Shown here: positions 31,901 through 36,600 of the stretch, in pieces | How the letters are laid out: each line of letters opens with the position of its first letter | How positions within the stretch are numbered: the stretch's first letter is position 1 | Assembly: GCF_032362555.1 (NCBI RefSeq) | Contig: NC_083518.1 | Span: forward strand, 1,872,501-1,936,500 | DNA length: 64,000 bases | Direction: 5' to 3' | Origin: Amyelois transitella | Taxonomy: Eukaryota > Arthropoda > Insecta > Lepidoptera > Pyralidae | The notes under the pieces: generated by a model | Databases searched by the model: none | What the model saw: only the letters and a program-made list of their open reading frames with translations | What the model was told of the DNA's origin: nothing | Program-made: the position numbers and the translations under genes

Positions 31901-33660
31901 CTGGATGTCCCTTCTCTATCAAGAAACCTTCGATAAATTGATGACTGATATAGCCGAACAAGATATTGGAAAGGTTAGCCTTAGTACCTAGTAGGTACAT
32001 ACTCGTACATAGGTAAGGTCATACTGCTTTCCCGCAGAAGTACCTAGGCAGAGACTACAACTCTCTTCGGAATCTTTTCATAGTAATGCTCTTGACCTGA
32101 CCGTTCACCAGAACGTCCTCGATTTGATGAAGGTAAATTTACATTCGCCTTCCACCATACCATTCATACTGACAACCTGCAAAACCTATCATATAAGTAG
32201 GTACCTAGTAAGCTACAGTCTTGCCACATACATACATATATATACATACATATGCCTTGCGGGGTAGGCAGAGCCAACAGTCTTGAAAAGACTGAATGGC
32301 TTTATGATGGTATTTAAATTGAAATAGTGAGAGGGTGCTTGCCCATCAACGCCTACATGAGGAATTACAAGTTTATAAGCATATGCCTTAGTCGCCTTAT
32401 ACGACATCCATGGGAAAGATATGGAGTAGTGGTTATATTTGAAAGTGCCACATGGCACTCCTATTTTATAGCCAACGAAACTATGTATTATATTATATAT
32501 GGTTTGTCAACTACATCAACTTGTGTAGGTACTTTTTATACTTACTTCTATAATAAAATGCCCATTTTGTATTAATTTCCTTTTTCTTTTTTTCACCTGG
32601 GTTCAAACGTTTTAATACCTACTGCTCGTTTCAGACTTGCGAATTTATATCTAAGGAACCACAGAGCGATGACAATGCGGACGACTCCGACATGCCTTCG
32701 GGGACTTTGATAGAAGTGTTGCGTGGACTCAATGTAGGTACTACTGGAAGTTGTTTCGTGCAAACATACATACATACATACCAATCGCGTCTTTATCCCT
32801 TAGAAAATCCTAATTTTATAAGCCCTTCCCTTGACTTTGAACCTGCGCTTAAGCAACTGGCACACGTTTTTATAAAATAAAGAATGAGGAAAAAATATGC
32901 TTGTCTTGTCAACGATCGTGAATAACTGCAGACCATGGTGCCTTTAAAAATACAAATCAAGAAATAACAATTAAAAATTGATTGTTGCAGGAGAGGAAAG
33001 AAATCGGCACTTTCCGTTCTGTTCTTGATAATTTCATTGGAAAAACCAGTATATCGCAATTAGTAAGTATTAATTTTGCTTTTTTTTTAATTAAAACTGA
33101 TTTTTCTATGCATATACCTACGTTATGATTGTTTCTCTATAGATACTTATAACCTTTAAGAATATAGTCGCATCCTCACGATAAATTTTCAATGTATATT
33201 ACAGGTAGCAGTTGAAGGGGATATACCTTCAGTATGTACCGTTTTGATTTACTACCAAACCTTTAGTTTTTGTGTCTTACTTCTAAATACTCGTAGTTCA
33301 AAGTAGTAAACCAAAACCAAGTCCCATATTGAAATCTAACAACCTTGACTTCTAACATTGAAATCAGTATGTATTCAGTATATCATAGATACTATAAGTC
33401 AAAGATGGCGTTCACAACAAGATGGCGTGCGCTACAAAATGAAATCCGCTACAAGATGGCGTCGGTTACAAAATGGCGGACTGCATATACATTATTTTTT
33501 GCAGGAATGCGGGCAAAGCGCACAAATCCGCGGAGAGGCGAACGCGTTCTGGCGTGCTGTGGGCGGCGATCGCATCGTGGTGGCGCACGTCGCCCGGTTC
33601 CTCAACAAGAACTCCGTCACCAACCCGCATTTCGCCGCCCCCAAGCCGGGGTTCTATTGA
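9099..33660 (+). CDS. CFAP61: cilia- and flagella-associated protein 61 (CFAP61), complete, 32 exons
   Basis: The joined exons give 4311 nt (1436 codons plus stop) with every phase consistent. The CFAP61 family is about 1200-1400 residues. It is an axonemal protein linked to radial spokes and needed for motile cilia and sperm tails. The N-terminal ~320 residues follow the family pattern of an acetyltransferase-like fold ([41 protein letters not shown]). Residues ~468-700 hold a second such unit ([20 protein letters not shown]). From ~745 a Rossmann-like dinucleotide-binding region follows ([57 protein letters not shown]). The end [18 protein letters not shown] is also typical. The highly split structure contains many repeats at splice sites. 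In a moth the likely role is the sperm flagellum; that is inference. Confidence 0.92.
9329..9455 (-). repeat. TATG-tailed SINE, copy 5 (degenerate)
   Basis: An internal portion only, recognised by gaaaagactg...ccacgttcag and gaaatagtgacaggttgcc. Confidence 0.6.
9656..9708. repeat. perfect 24-bp inverted repeat, 5-nt loop
   Basis: Arms 9656-9679 and 9685-9708 are exact reverse complements (left arm begins aatatctttattcacgaagt), with loop aggtc. It lies in CFAP61 intron 1, away from splice sites. Confidence 0.9.
9853..9987 (+). CDS. CFAP61: CFAP61 exon 2 (aa 49-93)
   Basis: Acceptor attttcag, donor gtaatt, phase 2 in and out. Encodes [20 protein letters not shown] and on through [20 protein letters not shown], the family's N-terminal core. 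Confidence 0.88.
10023..10277 (+). repeat. TATG-tailed SINE, copy 6
   Basis: Near full length in CFAP61 intron 2; short tail gtgataatatgtatg. Confidence 0.8.
10336..10467 (-). repeat. TATG-tailed SINE, copy 7 (internally deleted)
   Basis: The middle is missing: gatagaattgagat is joined straight to cttttacaacatccatgg. The hairpin end is intact. Confidence 0.75.
10588..10752 (-). repeat. TATG-tailed SINE, copy 8 (partial)
   Basis: The 3' two thirds only; it breaks off near caagtacctaagcctt. Confidence 0.7.
10771..11062 (+). repeat. TATG-tailed SINE, copy 9; its tail adjoins the exon-3 minisatellite
   Basis: Begins with a doubled head (gtgccgtgtggttcccggca twice) and ends gtgatcatatgtatgtatgt at the first minisatellite unit. 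The same TATG run links every later unit, so this tail is the likely seed of the array. Confidence 0.85.
11041..12691. repeat. 96-bp minisatellite, 17 units, built from the CFAP61 exon 3 splice acceptor
   Basis: Each unit holds a gagagagaaatctg block, the acceptor tgcattgtattttgacag, the first 42 nt of exon 3, then TATG repeats. The acceptor AG falls at 11091, 11187, 11283, 11383, 11479, 11575, 11671, 11767, 11863, 11959, 12055, 12151, 12247, 12347, 12441, 12537 and 12633; the last is the genuine one. Spacing is 96 bp, except two 100-bp steps (one extra TATG, also marked by tgtattg) and one 94-bp step. The 100-bp variants lie exactly ten units apart, so a block was duplicated. The first unit has the variant tattggatttttgacag. 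The unit is a multiple of three, so both strands stay open over long runs. Confidence 0.97.
12635..12795 (+). CDS. CFAP61: CFAP61 exon 3 (aa 94-147)
   Basis: Acceptor ttttgacag and donor gtacgt; phase 2 in, 1 out. Encodes [20 protein letters not shown] and on to [13 protein letters not shown], matching the family's L-N-T-L-F-L-H-L segment. Its first 42 nt (with one synonymous change, ACT against ACA for Thr) are the part repeated 16 times upstream. Confidence 0.9.
13124..13232. repeat. perfect 39-bp inverted repeat, 31-nt spacer, overlapping an RTE fragment
   Basis: Arms 13124-13162 and 13194-13232 are exact reverse complements (left arm begins cgcggacaccagctagacat). The spacer and inner arms are RTE 3'-end sequence (cccggagaggttggcagaga). 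RTE sequence continues to about 13302 (tcatccacattcattactgt). Confidence 0.9.
13303..13563 (-). repeat. TATG-tailed SINE, copy 10
   Basis: Reverse, full length. It ends 44 bp upstream of the exon 4 acceptor. Confidence 0.85.
13608..13752 (+). CDS. CFAP61: CFAP61 exon 4 (aa 148-195)
   Basis: Acceptor tttttag, donor gttagt (chosen over gtgtta and gtatcc because only it fits the phase of exon 5). Encodes [20 protein letters not shown] through [10 protein letters not shown]. Confidence 0.75.
13785..13975 (+). repeat. LINE-type 3' end
   Basis: Starts gcccgcgacgtcgtccgcat and ends with ttggcgt-like text: cggttcagtagtttttgcgt, gaaagagtaacaaacatcc. A short relative occurs at 62585-62690. Confidence 0.65.
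14233..14336. repeat. left arm of a ~100-bp inverted pair (partner 17485-17585)
   Basis: The reverse complement of 17485-17585 aligns along its length with few mismatches; the exact core is tttttatcgagtccagagtt. Both arms end in a tgtcctca/tgaggaca block. They lie 3.1 kb apart in different CFAP61 introns. Confidence 0.8.
14325..14518 (+). pseudogene. unidentified coding-like fragment in CFAP61 intron 4
   Basis: A GC-richer stretch reads without stops as [20 protein letters not shown] and continues to [10 protein letters not shown], then TAA at 14516-14518. It does not belong to CFAP61: its phase, stop and content do not fit. The D-L-S-x-N-x-x-x-T-A-x-x-x-x-G-G-P pattern faintly recalls small secreted insect proteins of the MBF2 type; I cannot confirm this. 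It is probably a gene fragment carried in with the adjacent repeat arm. Confidence 0.35.
14633..14897 (-). repeat. TATG-tailed SINE, copy 11
   Basis: Reverse, full length, flanked by gcctctt on both sides (about 14627 and 14898), a probable 7-bp target-site duplication. It ends about 40 bp upstream of the exon 5 acceptor. Confidence 0.85.
14937..15072 (+). CDS. CFAP61: CFAP61 exon 5 (aa 196-241)
   Basis: Acceptor gataacag, donor gtatag, ends phase 0. Encodes [20 protein letters not shown], then [11 protein letters not shown] and VLLVCE, a hallmark block of the family. Confidence 0.92.
15505..15758 (-). repeat. TATG-tailed SINE, copy 12
   Basis: Reverse, near full length. Directly after it, 15760-15850 (tcaaattcaaaaatatttat) looks like the 3' end of another LINE. 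Confidence 0.75.
15915..16069 (+). CDS. CFAP61: CFAP61 exon 6 (aa 242-292)
   Basis: Acceptor tcatcag, donor gtgatt, phase 0 in, 2 out. Encodes [20 protein letters not shown] and [14 protein letters not shown]. Confidence 0.9.
16420..16662 (+). repeat. TATG-tailed SINE, copy 13 (old, diverged)
   Basis: Head gtgccgtttggtttccgata; many substitutions; belongs to a diverged subgroup with copies near 26657 and 52378 that share the tttccg head. Upstream, 16141-16310 holds another short LINE-like piece (cgacccgccccggcttcgca). Confidence 0.65.
16822..16912 (+). CDS. CFAP61: CFAP61 exon 7 (aa 293-323)
   Basis: Acceptor attttcag, donor gtgagt, phase 2 in, 0 out. Encodes [20 protein letters not shown] and KMKDFLKAR, a poorly conserved linker. 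Confidence 0.75.
16976..17220 (+). repeat. TATG-tailed SINE, copy 14 (two partial pieces)
   Basis: A 3' piece (16976-17050) is followed by a second middle-to-3' piece (17051-17220). Both are diverged. Confidence 0.6.
17256..17471 (+). CDS. CFAP61: CFAP61 exon 8 (aa 324-395)
   Basis: Encodes [20 protein letters not shown] through an acidic stretch ([20 protein letters not shown]) to GYKNIEGL. The acceptor (acgacgaaag) is weak. Donor gtacta at 17472 keeps phase 0 into exon 9; an alternative donor gttggt at 17468 would instead join in frame to a later acceptor at 19459-19460, skipping exon 9. Confidence 0.75.
17485..17585. repeat. right arm of the inverted pair (partner 14233-14336)
   Basis: It begins 13 bp after the exon 8 donor. 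Shared core read on this strand: aactctggactcgataaaaa. Confidence 0.8.
18184..18296. repeat. TA-rich microsatellite with imperfect fold-back
   Basis: Almost pure TA/TATATG sequence. The blocks atatgtgaattatatt and ataattcacatacatat can pair. Confidence 0.7.
18355..18571 (+). CDS. CFAP61: CFAP61 exon 9 (aa 396-467), probable
   Basis: Acceptor cgttttag, donor gtaagt; phase 0 in, 1 out. Encodes a Ser/Asn-rich then Lys/Glu-rich stretch ([20 protein letters not shown]) without a conserved domain. Support is structural: clean splice sites, open frame and correct phases on both sides. The family has a variable, disordered linker at this point. Confidence 0.6.
18618..19024 (-). mobile_element. RTE-like LINE, 5'-truncated copy with target-site duplication
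   Basis: The minus strand encodes the C-terminal end of an RTE-type polyprotein: [13 protein letters not shown], then [15 protein letters not shown], then [19 protein letters not shown] and stop, followed by a TATG tail (read as CATA units on plus). It is open for 125 codons, so it is young. Flanks GTTTGTCTATATA (18605-18617) and GTTTGTTTATATA (19025-19037) are a 13-bp target-site duplication with one mismatch. Confidence 0.85.
19205..19359 (-). mobile_element. RTE-like LINE, short 3' fragment
   Basis: The last ~150 bp of the element, reverse, with near-identical flanks ATCGGAAATAA (19194-19204) and ATCGGAAAAAA (19360-19370). Just upstream, 19137-19195 (cctgaatgtgcggatttcct) is a fragment of the tRNA-type SINE body seen at 53637. 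Confidence 0.8.
19439..19559 (+). CDS. CFAP61: CFAP61 exon 10 (aa 468-507)
   Basis: Acceptor gtttccag (a second, cctcag, is 6 nt further), donor gtttgt; phase 1 in, 2 out. Encodes [20 protein letters not shown] and [10 protein letters not shown], matching the family's N-A-F-x-x-x-L-F block. Confidence 0.85.
19904..20015 (+). CDS. CFAP61: CFAP61 exon 11 (aa 508-545)
   Basis: Acceptor ttttcag, donor gtaaat. Encodes [20 protein letters not shown] and [15 protein letters not shown], a strongly family-typical L-F-P-x-R-D-Y-C segment. Confidence 0.92.
20016..20694. repeat. intron 11 with a tRNA-SINE body copy
   Basis: 20385-20640 matches the SINE body at 53770-53975 (landmarks tttacctgcaaaggttgcgg, aggctcctctccaaagaggt). 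The rest of the intron shows nothing recognisable. Confidence 0.65.
20695..20771 (+). CDS. CFAP61: CFAP61 exon 12 (aa 546-570)
   Basis: Acceptor tcctcag, donor gtaaga; phase 0 in, 2 out. Encodes [20 protein letters not shown]. Confidence 0.85.
21056..21232 (+). CDS. CFAP61: CFAP61 exon 13 (aa 571-629)
   Basis: Acceptor tctttcag, donor gtacga; phase 2 in and out. Encodes [20 protein letters not shown], an acetyltransferase-like V-R-P...D-x-x-x-L start, and ends [11 protein letters not shown]. Confidence 0.9.
21568..21877 (-). repeat. TATG-tailed SINE, copy 15, with 11-bp target-site duplication
   Basis: Flanked by TAATACAATTT at 21557-21567 and 21878-21888, the clearest evidence here that the family is retroposed. 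It contains its own 20-bp fold-back (atccataggaaaggaccact with its complement, loop ccat) at about 21789-21832. Its insertion site is only 13 bp from the exon 14 acceptor. Confidence 0.9.
21902..21980 (+). CDS. CFAP61: CFAP61 exon 14 (aa 630-656)
   Basis: Acceptor gtattttag, donor gtatgt; phase 2 in, 0 out. Encodes [20 protein letters not shown]. Confidence 0.85.
21981..22536. other. CFAP61 intron 14, first part
   Basis: 22045-22100 carries an RTE-tail remnant (agtccggaggaggaggcgtg). 22180-22400 resembles 54490-54600 (aggttatgaggtacgaaggt), an unnamed LINE 3' end. No exon is visible. Confidence 0.5.
22537..22785 (+). repeat. TATG-tailed SINE, copy 16, abutting exon 15
   Basis: Full length with a very short tail (gaccatgtatgg). 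It ends 15 bp before exon 15, so it supplies or displaces most of the normal branch-point region. Confidence 0.85.
22801..22926 (+). CDS. CFAP61: CFAP61 exon 15 (aa 657-698)
   Basis: Acceptor taatttgcag, donor gtaagt; phase 0 in and out. Encodes [20 protein letters not shown] and [16 protein letters not shown]. Confidence 0.9.
22935..23147 (-). mobile_element. RTE-like LINE fragment whose target duplication copies the exon 15 donor
   Basis: The reverse 3' end of the element with six CATA units. It is flanked by GTGGTAAGTTA at 22924-22934 and 23148-23158. The duplicated target comprises the last three exon bases plus the 5' splice site, so two identical donors now lie 224 bp apart. Confidence 0.9.
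23287..23490. repeat. 43-bp minisatellite carrying the exon 16 acceptor, 5 units
   Basis: The unit contains gtgtcagcttattaatacca, then cttgcag, then gctaacttgagaataa. Acceptor AGs fall at 23312, 23355, 23398, 23441 and 23484, exactly 43 bp apart; the last (cacttacag) precedes exon 16. Units differ by single substitutions only. Confidence 0.95.
23486..23598 (+). CDS. CFAP61: CFAP61 exon 16 (aa 699-735)
   Basis: Acceptor cacttacag (last of five repeats), donor gttagt (chosen over gtattt because only it fits exon 17); phase 0 in, 2 out. Encodes [20 protein letters not shown]. Confidence 0.85.
23922..23984. repeat. perfect 28-bp hairpin ending 5 nt before exon 17
   Basis: Arms 23922-23949 and 23957-23984, loop ataaaag. 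The right arm (tatttattctttctagttta...) contains the pyrimidine tract of the exon 17 acceptor, and the stem ends directly before cccag. Confidence 0.95.
23990..24121 (+). CDS. CFAP61: CFAP61 exon 17 (aa 736-779), nucleotide-binding motif
   Basis: Acceptor attcccag, donor gtgatg; phase 2 in and out. Encodes [20 protein letters not shown], then the Rossmann-type loop [18 protein letters not shown], the family's pyridine-nucleotide oxidoreductase-like signature. Whether it binds a cofactor cannot be told from sequence. Confidence 0.93.
24302..24487 (+). repeat. TATG-tailed SINE, copy 17 (5'-truncated)
   Basis: Lacks the hairpin head. Its tail (atgtacgtatgtatg) ends 22 bp before exon 18. Confidence 0.75.
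24510..24704 (+). CDS. CFAP61: CFAP61 exon 18 (aa 780-844)
   Basis: Acceptor acccgccag, donor gtacat; phase 2 in and out. Encodes [20 protein letters not shown] and [11 protein letters not shown]; the S-T-H-G-L-P-like block and I-D-R end are family landmarks. Confidence 0.92.
24893..25050 (-). mobile_element. RTE-like LINE, 3' fragment
   Basis: Reverse; atcccggaggggtacgtaga through gggtacttttaacctgaccc. Followed by unrelated sequence. Confidence 0.75.
25155..25352. repeat. TATG-tailed SINE, copy 18, rearranged composite
   Basis: A reverse head (tattggtgccaggaaccaca) is fused to a forward 3' half (gatgggctagcaacctgtca to tgatatgtatgtatg), which is fused to a second reverse head (gtgccgggaaccacacggca). 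It looks like a template-switch product. Confidence 0.7.
25548..25676 (+). CDS. CFAP61: CFAP61 exon 19 (aa 845-887)
   Basis: Acceptor acattcag, donor gttagt; phase 2 in and out. Encodes [20 protein letters not shown] and QQFQHPDY, the Y-D-x-L-x-L-x-x-G-Q-Q-Y/F-like block of the oxidoreductase region. Confidence 0.92.
25975..26145 (-). repeat. TATG-tailed SINE, copy 19 (internally deleted)
   Basis: Reverse. It lacks the section between the caacaatctctc and ttcaaatag blocks and lacks the head. Confidence 0.7.
26236..26396 (+). CDS. CFAP61: CFAP61 exon 20 (aa 888-941)
   Basis: Acceptor ttccccag, donor gtgagt; phase 2 in, 1 out. Encodes [20 protein letters not shown] and [20 protein letters not shown]. 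Confidence 0.88.
26657..26890 (+). repeat. TATG-tailed SINE, copy 20 (diverged)
   Basis: Same diverged head type as copy 13 (gtgctgtttggtttccggcg); no TATG tail remains. Confidence 0.65.
27004..27188 (+). CDS. CFAP61: CFAP61 exon 21 (aa 942-1003)
   Basis: Acceptor attcccag; phase 1 in, 0 out. Encodes [38 protein letters not shown] and FNDEI. The donor is taken as gtgtgt at 27189; gtgtac and gtacat follow directly but would break the frame into exon 22. Confidence 0.88.
27189..28400. repeat. CFAP61 intron 21 with two LINE 3' ends
   Basis: 27320-27515 is a LINE-type tail (catcccgcggg-like text, ending taaacttactttcgtattta). 28099-28370 is another, beginning ctagctgtgcccgcgacttc and ending at an A run and ataatattagtatagat. 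The 600 bp between them shows nothing recognisable. Confidence 0.6.
28401..28596 (+). CDS. CFAP61: CFAP61 exon 22 (aa 1004-1068)
   Basis: Acceptor tcctgtag, donor gtaagt; phase 0 in, 1 out. Encodes [33 protein letters not shown] and [12 protein letters not shown]. Confidence 0.9.
28970..29139 (+). CDS. CFAP61: CFAP61 exon 23 (aa 1069-1125)
   Basis: Acceptor gttttcag, donor gtttgt; phase 1 in, 0 out. Encodes [40 protein letters not shown] and [10 protein letters not shown]; the L-V-Y-D-G...T-N-D...A-A-G pattern is diagnostic for the family. Confidence 0.95.
29420..29502 (-). repeat. tRNA-derived SINE head (reverse)
   Basis: The reverse strand reads ggcctctaagacgcaacggt and then a B-box-like gggttaaaatcccagccagg. 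It is the same tRNA-like head as at 30183. Degenerate pol III promoter; not a functional tRNA. Confidence 0.6.
29710..29810 (+). CDS. CFAP61: CFAP61 exon 24 (aa 1126-1158)
   Basis: Acceptor cttttttcag, donor gtacat; phase 0 in, 2 out. Encodes [20 protein letters not shown] and [10 protein letters not shown]. Confidence 0.85.
30088..30147 (+). CDS. CFAP61: CFAP61 exon 25 (aa 1159-1178)
   Basis: A 60-nt exon with acceptor gattacag and donor gtatgt; phase 2 in and out. Encodes [20 protein letters not shown]. Support is mainly splice sites and phase. Confidence 0.7.
30183..30260 (+). repeat. tRNA-derived SINE head
   Basis: Contains a perfect B box within ctctggttcgaatcccggtc and a degenerate A-box side. 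It cannot fold into a full cloverleaf that I can draw, so it is called a SINE rather than a tRNA gene. Confidence 0.65.
30546..30678 (+). CDS. CFAP61: CFAP61 exon 26 (aa 1179-1223)
   Basis: Acceptor gtttgacag, donor gtaaca; phase 2 in, 0 out. Encodes [20 protein letters not shown] and [15 protein letters not shown]. Confidence 0.9.
30978..31151 (+). CDS. CFAP61: CFAP61 exon 27 (aa 1224-1281)
   Basis: Acceptor attcccag, donor gtaaca; phase 0 in and out. Encodes [20 protein letters not shown] and [20 protein letters not shown], matching the family's Y-F-R-I...T-C-L-S/A...L-x-G-x-H-E pattern. Confidence 0.94.
31285..31540 (-). repeat. TATG-tailed SINE, copy 21 (degenerate)
   Basis: Recognised by cttgaagactgaaaggccac and ttagtcgccttttatgacat; much diverged. 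Confidence 0.55.
31860..31973 (+). CDS. CFAP61: CFAP61 exon 28 (aa 1282-1319)
   Basis: Acceptor tatggtag, donor gttagc; phase 0 in and out. Encodes [20 protein letters not shown] and QETFDKLM; the F-x-x-F-T-x-P-W motif is family-typical. Confidence 0.92.
32030..32160 (-). mobile_element. RTE-like LINE, old 3' fragment
   Basis: Diverged copy (cttgacctgaccgttcacca and gaacgtcctcgatttgat). Confidence 0.55.
32226..32445 (-). repeat. TATG-tailed SINE, copy 22
   Basis: Reverse, lacks the head; tccatgggaaagatatggag is near its end. Confidence 0.75.
32635..32733 (+). CDS. CFAP61: CFAP61 exon 29 (aa 1320-1352)
   Basis: Acceptor gtttcag, donor gtaggt; phase 0 in and out. Encodes [20 protein letters not shown] and [10 protein letters not shown]; acidic linker. 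Confidence 0.82.
32763..32835 (-). repeat. TATG-tailed SINE, copy 23 (two end pieces)
   Basis: CATA tail and aatcgcgtctttatccctta, then a jump to the taagcccttcccttgac segment. Confidence 0.6.
32991..33062 (+). CDS. CFAP61: CFAP61 exon 30 (aa 1353-1376)
   Basis: Acceptor attgttgcag, donor gtaagt; phase 0. Encodes [20 protein letters not shown]. Confidence 0.82.
33205..33231 (+). CDS. CFAP61: CFAP61 exon 31, 27-nt microexon (aa 1377-1385)
   Basis: VAVEGDIPS between acceptor tattacag and donor gtatgt. Phase 0 on both sides, so it could be included or skipped without frame change. Supported by splice sites only. Confidence 0.5.
33401..33484. repeat. four AAGATGGCG/AAAATGGCG motifs just upstream of the last CFAP61 exon
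   Basis: ATGGCG occurs four times in 80 bp in similar contexts (caaag-, caaga-, caaga-, caaaa-), spaced about 18-38 bp. It looks like a degenerate short tandem repeat; the motif also resembles YY1/Pleiohomeotic sites. Confidence 0.55.
33505..33660 (+). CDS. CFAP61: CFAP61 exon 32 (aa 1386-1436, stop)
   Basis: Acceptor ttttttgcag; ends TGA 33658-33660. Encodes [20 protein letters not shown] and [16 protein letters not shown]; the F-W-x-x-V-G-G-x-R-V...H-x-A-R-F-L pattern is the family's C-terminal signature. Confidence 0.94.
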   Translation, partial: ECGQSAQIRGEANAFWRAVGGDRIVVAHVARFLNKNSVTNPHFAAPKPGFY

Positions 33661-36600
33661 TGTTCGTGAAATACAGTTGTATTCAACTTGTATATAACTT
33701 CGATTATTTTTTTGTTACACAGTACCTATAATACCTCTTTTCTTTCATGGCGCCGGATATATATGTAGAGATTACCTTTATTGAACATAAATTATATAAT
33801 AACGTATGCTATGGTAATGTACAAAAGGCGGCCCAATCGCATTTTGCAATCTCTTTCAGGCAACCACCATTAGACGAGCCATGATCCATTTACTTTTTCA
33901 CATCACAAGATGAAGATCCACATGGGGTTGATATTCATTTAATAAAAAATCTGTCAGATTCGCTCCTCTCCACAGAGTAGAGGATACCACTGCGGATACG
34001 AGTAGGACTAATGCCGGAAGAATGATAACTGTTGATGATGATTTATGATAACATTAACCCTATAAGAACCTTTCCGCGCAGCAAATAAAACGTGTGTTTG
34101 CAGTATGGAATTGAAATCAACATCATGCAAAATGTGTATTCTAGCGATGAATTATCAAACAATTTTAAATAAAAAGCCAAATAATTATTATACATATAAT
34201 TATTATTATCCTTAAAATAAAAACTCCCTAAAGTCGGACTATTTGTGTTAATGTCGGGATAAATAACCGCTTGAGCTCACTTAACCATAAAAAGAACTTC
34301 ATAAACTGATTTAATTACTTAATATACAGAACACAATAACTAATAAAAAATATTTTTATTCCGTAACAATAATCCTACTAGCTCTAAATTAGCATCAATA
34401 AAATGACTTCATTGAGTGGACGTCTTTGGGAGCGATTCATTTTATGCCACAAATAAATCGTAAGTTAGTTTTCTTATTCGGCAATAACACCCCGTTGTGT
34501 TTATGTCGGGTGTTAAAAATATTCAAAATTTAATCAAAATATCTTACAATCAAAATACAGTTTATTATAACCGCTCACTTTGTGAAATGTATCTTCTTAG
34601 CTTGATTTAGTGTTTAATATTTTGAAATAGGCGAGAAGTTACGAAAAATATATTCTACTCTTGAACACATTTGATAAGTCGAACTACAAGAAATACATTT
34701 TATTTCTTTAGTGATTTGCGACTACAAACTAAAACGCAAGGCTAAATTATATTTTGTCAAACTTCTATGAACACACAGATCAAAAGCGGTAAAACTCATT
34801 GGCCATCATTAAAATAAATCTCGAATATCAACCAGGCAGTTGGCCTTACAAATATACAAATACATGTCAACTATTAGTAGAAATGGGCGGTACAACTAAT
34901 TTATAAAGAACCCATGACCCAAACTAAAAGTATTTCGATACTCATAAAAAATATAAAGAAACAAATATTGCTACGTCAGTTGATAGGCGGACGTTATCTG
35001 AATGTACTCGTATCAGAAATGTGCAATGAAGATGTGGGAGAGTATAATTATTACTTATCTTAACAAAATATTAAACTATGGTGGGTACTTATATACACAA
35101 TAAGTTATGCCAATTATGACGCAGTGAAAACATAAAAAACTGAAACTAATTTCGTAGTTATCATGTCCCGCGTATTTTGCATTTTTTTTTTATCTTTTAA
35201 AACGTTACTAAGAACGTAACGTAACTCAGAGACTTAATCTTTCCACTTGCCAGGATCCCTGCATACATGTCTAGCAGTAATAATATGATACTACATAATC
35301 ATAAGTGTTATCATAATATTTTTATTTTTATACTTTGCACTATTTTTTCAATTTTCACTACGTCACAAGGGTAGGTAGTCAATTATAAATAACTAAGGTC
35401 GGTAACACATCTTCGATCATCAACACTGCTCACTCGTGATGTATTTATTACAACTAGTAGAACATTATGCTATAAACAAGCGATCATTCAAATTACACTA
35501 AATGAAATTGAACCTAAAGTCATATATGATAGAGCCGAATTGTCGATTTAAAAAGAAAAAAAAAACGATACAACAATATTACCAACTAGAGGCAAATTAT
35601 AAACGTAATTGAATAAATTTGTCATACATTTGATTATCATGCAATAATTTTAATTGTAATCCCATATAAAGATGACCATTTTTATCTAAAAATTCAACAA
35701 CTCGGCTCTTAAGGGGACTACATAAATTTAATATAATGATGCCTCGACAAATCACACTAACCTCTTCTAATCCAAGATGTCTTTTAAGTGTACAAAAATA
35801 TAGTCAATATTAATAACATTTATCATTTCTATACATCATTCTGTTCACGATAAATACAAAAATTAGGCTTAACATAAATCGACACAATTTACATAAGACG
35901 GGTACATCGTAAGGTACCACCAATCATATCAATATTATTCAGTTCAGAATCTGATAAAATCTGAAACTATCATAAAATAGTACTTAAGCGAGTATCTTCG
36001 AATAAAAATATGCCCTAACATCTAATTCATTGTTAGTTCGCTATAATACTACAAGCAAATAATGGACATAATTCAAGAATTGATTATGCTTATAGATTTT
36101 TTAAGACTACCAAACAGGCTATTAATTAAAGTATTATATAAAGTTATACCAATTTACGTAGAACAAGATATCTGAACTAGTATTTAATGCGAATATATAT
36201 GGGATGTGAACAAAGTTTGTTGCAAGCAACATATCCGAGATCCGAGAGCACAGCTCTGCAGCTTACATACAACCAGAAACTACCTATAAGTACTTTGTAT
36301 ATTTAAAGAGATAATTTCACTTTTAGTAACTATAGTTAAGAGGTTGACTCTATTATCAGGTTTTTTGACTCCCCAAAATCGTGTACTGTGTGAGACATCC
36401 TTCTCAATGCAGACTACGCTCAAGATTACAAAATTAGCATAGTGATAATTACCAAAAGTGAAACTAACCCTTCAAAAATAAATAGCGCGATATTAAACCA
36501 AATATCAAGTCACTTAAAACGTTCAAAAGAAGATAAACGTTACACCCACGAGACTTAAATCTGTGACTTAATTACTTGTGTTATGTCACGTTTTCCTGTT

